From a virus, in IMG/VR virus record IMGVR_UViG_3300036866_000012, positions 1-38,602 of that record: DNA of 38,602 nt, one strand, 5' to 3'. The position numbers and the translations under genes were made by a program. The number at the start of each line of letters is the position of its first letter. Positions within the stretch are counted from its first letter, which is position 1. The notes below the pieces were generated by a model that had not been told where the DNA came from, ran no database searches, and saw only the letters and a list, made by a program, of their open reading frames with translations. Below are positions 37,564 to 38,602 of the stretch, in pieces.

Positions 37564-38602
37564 GCGGGTGTGGAGCGACGGTCTAGCCCGGCAGGTTATC
37601 GCTGAGGCTGTGTACGGGGACCTGATCAAGAGCCTGCCCGGAGCATTCACGCCGGAGTTGTTCGGCGAGGCTTCGAGCCCGAGGGCTCGGATCGCGGCGG
37701 TGATCGCAGCGTACGTCGAGGCCAACGGGGGTCGTCCGCCCGTGAGCTACCTGGACACCCTGATCGAGCGGGCGATAGAGGATAGGACCGACGCGGAGAA
37801 GGAAGCAATCGGCAACGAATGGGACATGGTACTGGCGACCGAGGTTGCCGAGAACGCCGACCCGATCTATCAGGAGGTTCGAGAGTGGATCGAGTTCAGG
37901 CGCATGGAGCAGACGCTACTCGACGCATCTGAGTCGCTGGGCACCGATGGCCCCGAGGCTGCTCGGGAAGCCTTGTCGAAGTTCCAGCCGGTGCGTGCGG
38001 AGAATGAGGGCCGTATTCTCCGCTTCATCGGTGACGTGGCCGACCGGCTCGAAGCGTGGCGAACGGGCGACATCATGGGCGAGCGCATCCCGACTGGGTT
38101 CCGTGTGCTCGACAATGAGACGGGCGGCGGACCCGCGCGCAAGGAGACGTGGTTCTTCCTCGCGCCGCCGAAGGGCGGTAAGACGACGTTCCTGCTCAAC
38201 GTCGCGAAGGAGGGCATGACCCGAGGCAAGAACGTCTTCCTGAACACGTACGAGATGCAGGACGTTCGCATGCTGTACCGACTCGATCAGTGGGTGTCGA
38301 AGACAGGGCGGCAGGACTTGCTCACGACCGATGATCGGTTCGGCCGGATCGATCGGTTGGAGAAAACGATCCAGGGACTCCGCGCGTCAGGGGCCGGGGA
38401 AATTTTCGTGAAGACGCGCCGCACCGGAGAGAAGGCCAGCGTCCGCATGGTGGAGCAGGACATCAAGCGTATGCGTGACGAGGGCATCAAGATCGACGTG
38501 GTGATCTTCGACTATCTGAACATCATGGGCTCGATCAAGAGCGAGCGCGAAGTGCGGCACATTCTGTACGCGACGGCATACGAGATGGCGGACCTGGCGA
38601 AG
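37556..38602 (+). CDS. DnaB-like replicative helicase (3' end outside window)
   Basis: ATG 37556 overlaps the previous gene by 8 bases, and the frame is open to the window edge (349 residues seen). Residues ~1-160 form a helical N-terminal domain. The RecA-like domain begins near 178 with IPTGFRVLDNETGGG. Walker A is APPKGGKTT at 203-211 (unusual PPKGGKT instead of GxPxxGKT), NVFLNTYEMQ follows near 226-235, and Walker B is DVVIFDYLN at 314-322. REVRHILYATAYEMADLAK at the edge matches the conserved DnaB stretch before the lost C-terminus. It would unwind DNA at the phage fork. Confidence 0.85.
   Translation, partial: MPERVWSDGLARQVIAEAVYGDLIKSLPGAFTPELFGEASSPRARIAAVIAAYVEANGGRPPVSYLDTLIERAIEDRTDAEKEAIGNEWDMVLATEVAENADPIYQEVREWIEFRRMEQTLLDASESLGTDGPEAAREALSKFQPVRAENEGRILRFIGDVADRLEAWRTGDIMGERIPTGFRVLDNETGGGPARKETWFFLAPPKGGKTTFLLNVAKEGMTRGKNVFLNTYEMQDVRMLYRLDQWVSKTGRQDLLTTDDRFGRIDRLEKTIQGLRASGAGEIFVKTRRTGEKASVRMVEQDIKRMRDEGIKIDVVIFDYLNIMGSIKSEREVRHILYATAYEMADLAK

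Noticed and set aside
1-38602. tRNA genes, integrase or attachment sites
   Set aside because: No cloverleaf-like sequence, recombinase motif or direct-repeat pair was found by eye. A dedicated search program would be needed to exclude tRNAs fully.

Overview
This window is a stretch of a tailed double-stranded DNA bacteriophage genome (Caudoviricetes). A tape-measure protein, a tail tube and a G/GT-like chaperone pair point to a long-tailed, siphovirus-like particle. All recognised genes lie on the + strand. They are packed tightly, mostly with stop/start overlaps (TAATG, ATGA, TGATG, GTGA), and the DNA is GC-rich. I saw no terminase, portal, integrase, tRNA or host gene; terminase and portal may lie to the left. 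The host cannot be named. Spanin-like membrane proteins and an L,D-transpeptidase-like protein weakly suggest a diderm (Gram-negative) host.

Layout. 1-2 kb: end of a GT2-like glycosyltransferase, a GT8-like glycosyltransferase, a small helical ORF, a Mu F/SPP1 gp7-type minor head protein and a 28-residue membrane peptide. 2-13.7 kb: very large multidomain proteins interleaved with beta-rich structural proteins. One carries a 2H phosphoesterase, an ADP-ribosyltransferase-like region and a histidine phosphatase. Another ends in a HipA/PI3-4-kinase-like domain. A third carries a conserved phage domain, a GNAT-like region and an XkdF-like prohead protease. All three share a short linker of the type (Q/H)PR(D/E)xxGK(F/W). 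13.7-18 kb: small head-associated proteins, a Com-like zinc finger, a probable scaffold, the major capsid protein and a decoration-like protein. 18-22.4 kb: connector and neck proteins, with a block of four membrane or coiled-coil proteins resembling a lysis cassette. 22.5-34.7 kb: tail tube, chaperones, tape measure, and baseplate, fibre and repeat proteins. 34.7-35.2 kb: the L,D-transpeptidase-like protein. 35.2 kb to the end: an SF2 helicase, a zinc-finger protein whose coding sequence is full of GGTCACAC/GTGTGACC sites, and a DnaB-like helicase cut by the window edge.

Regulation and novelty. Three copies of TGGTACAAT (an extended -10 promoter type) stand before the nested protease start, the scaffold/capsid operon and the tail tube gene. 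The last two also share a 5' leader element. Strong hairpins follow the capsid, decoration and tail tube genes, and one hairpin covers the ribosome binding site of a large beta-rich protein. The strongest leads are the 12-copy GGTCACAC cluster (candidate origin or operator array), the linker-tagged enzyme set that may be carried in the virion, the internal in-frame starts giving nested protease and scaffold proteins, and a protein built from three successive repeat families.
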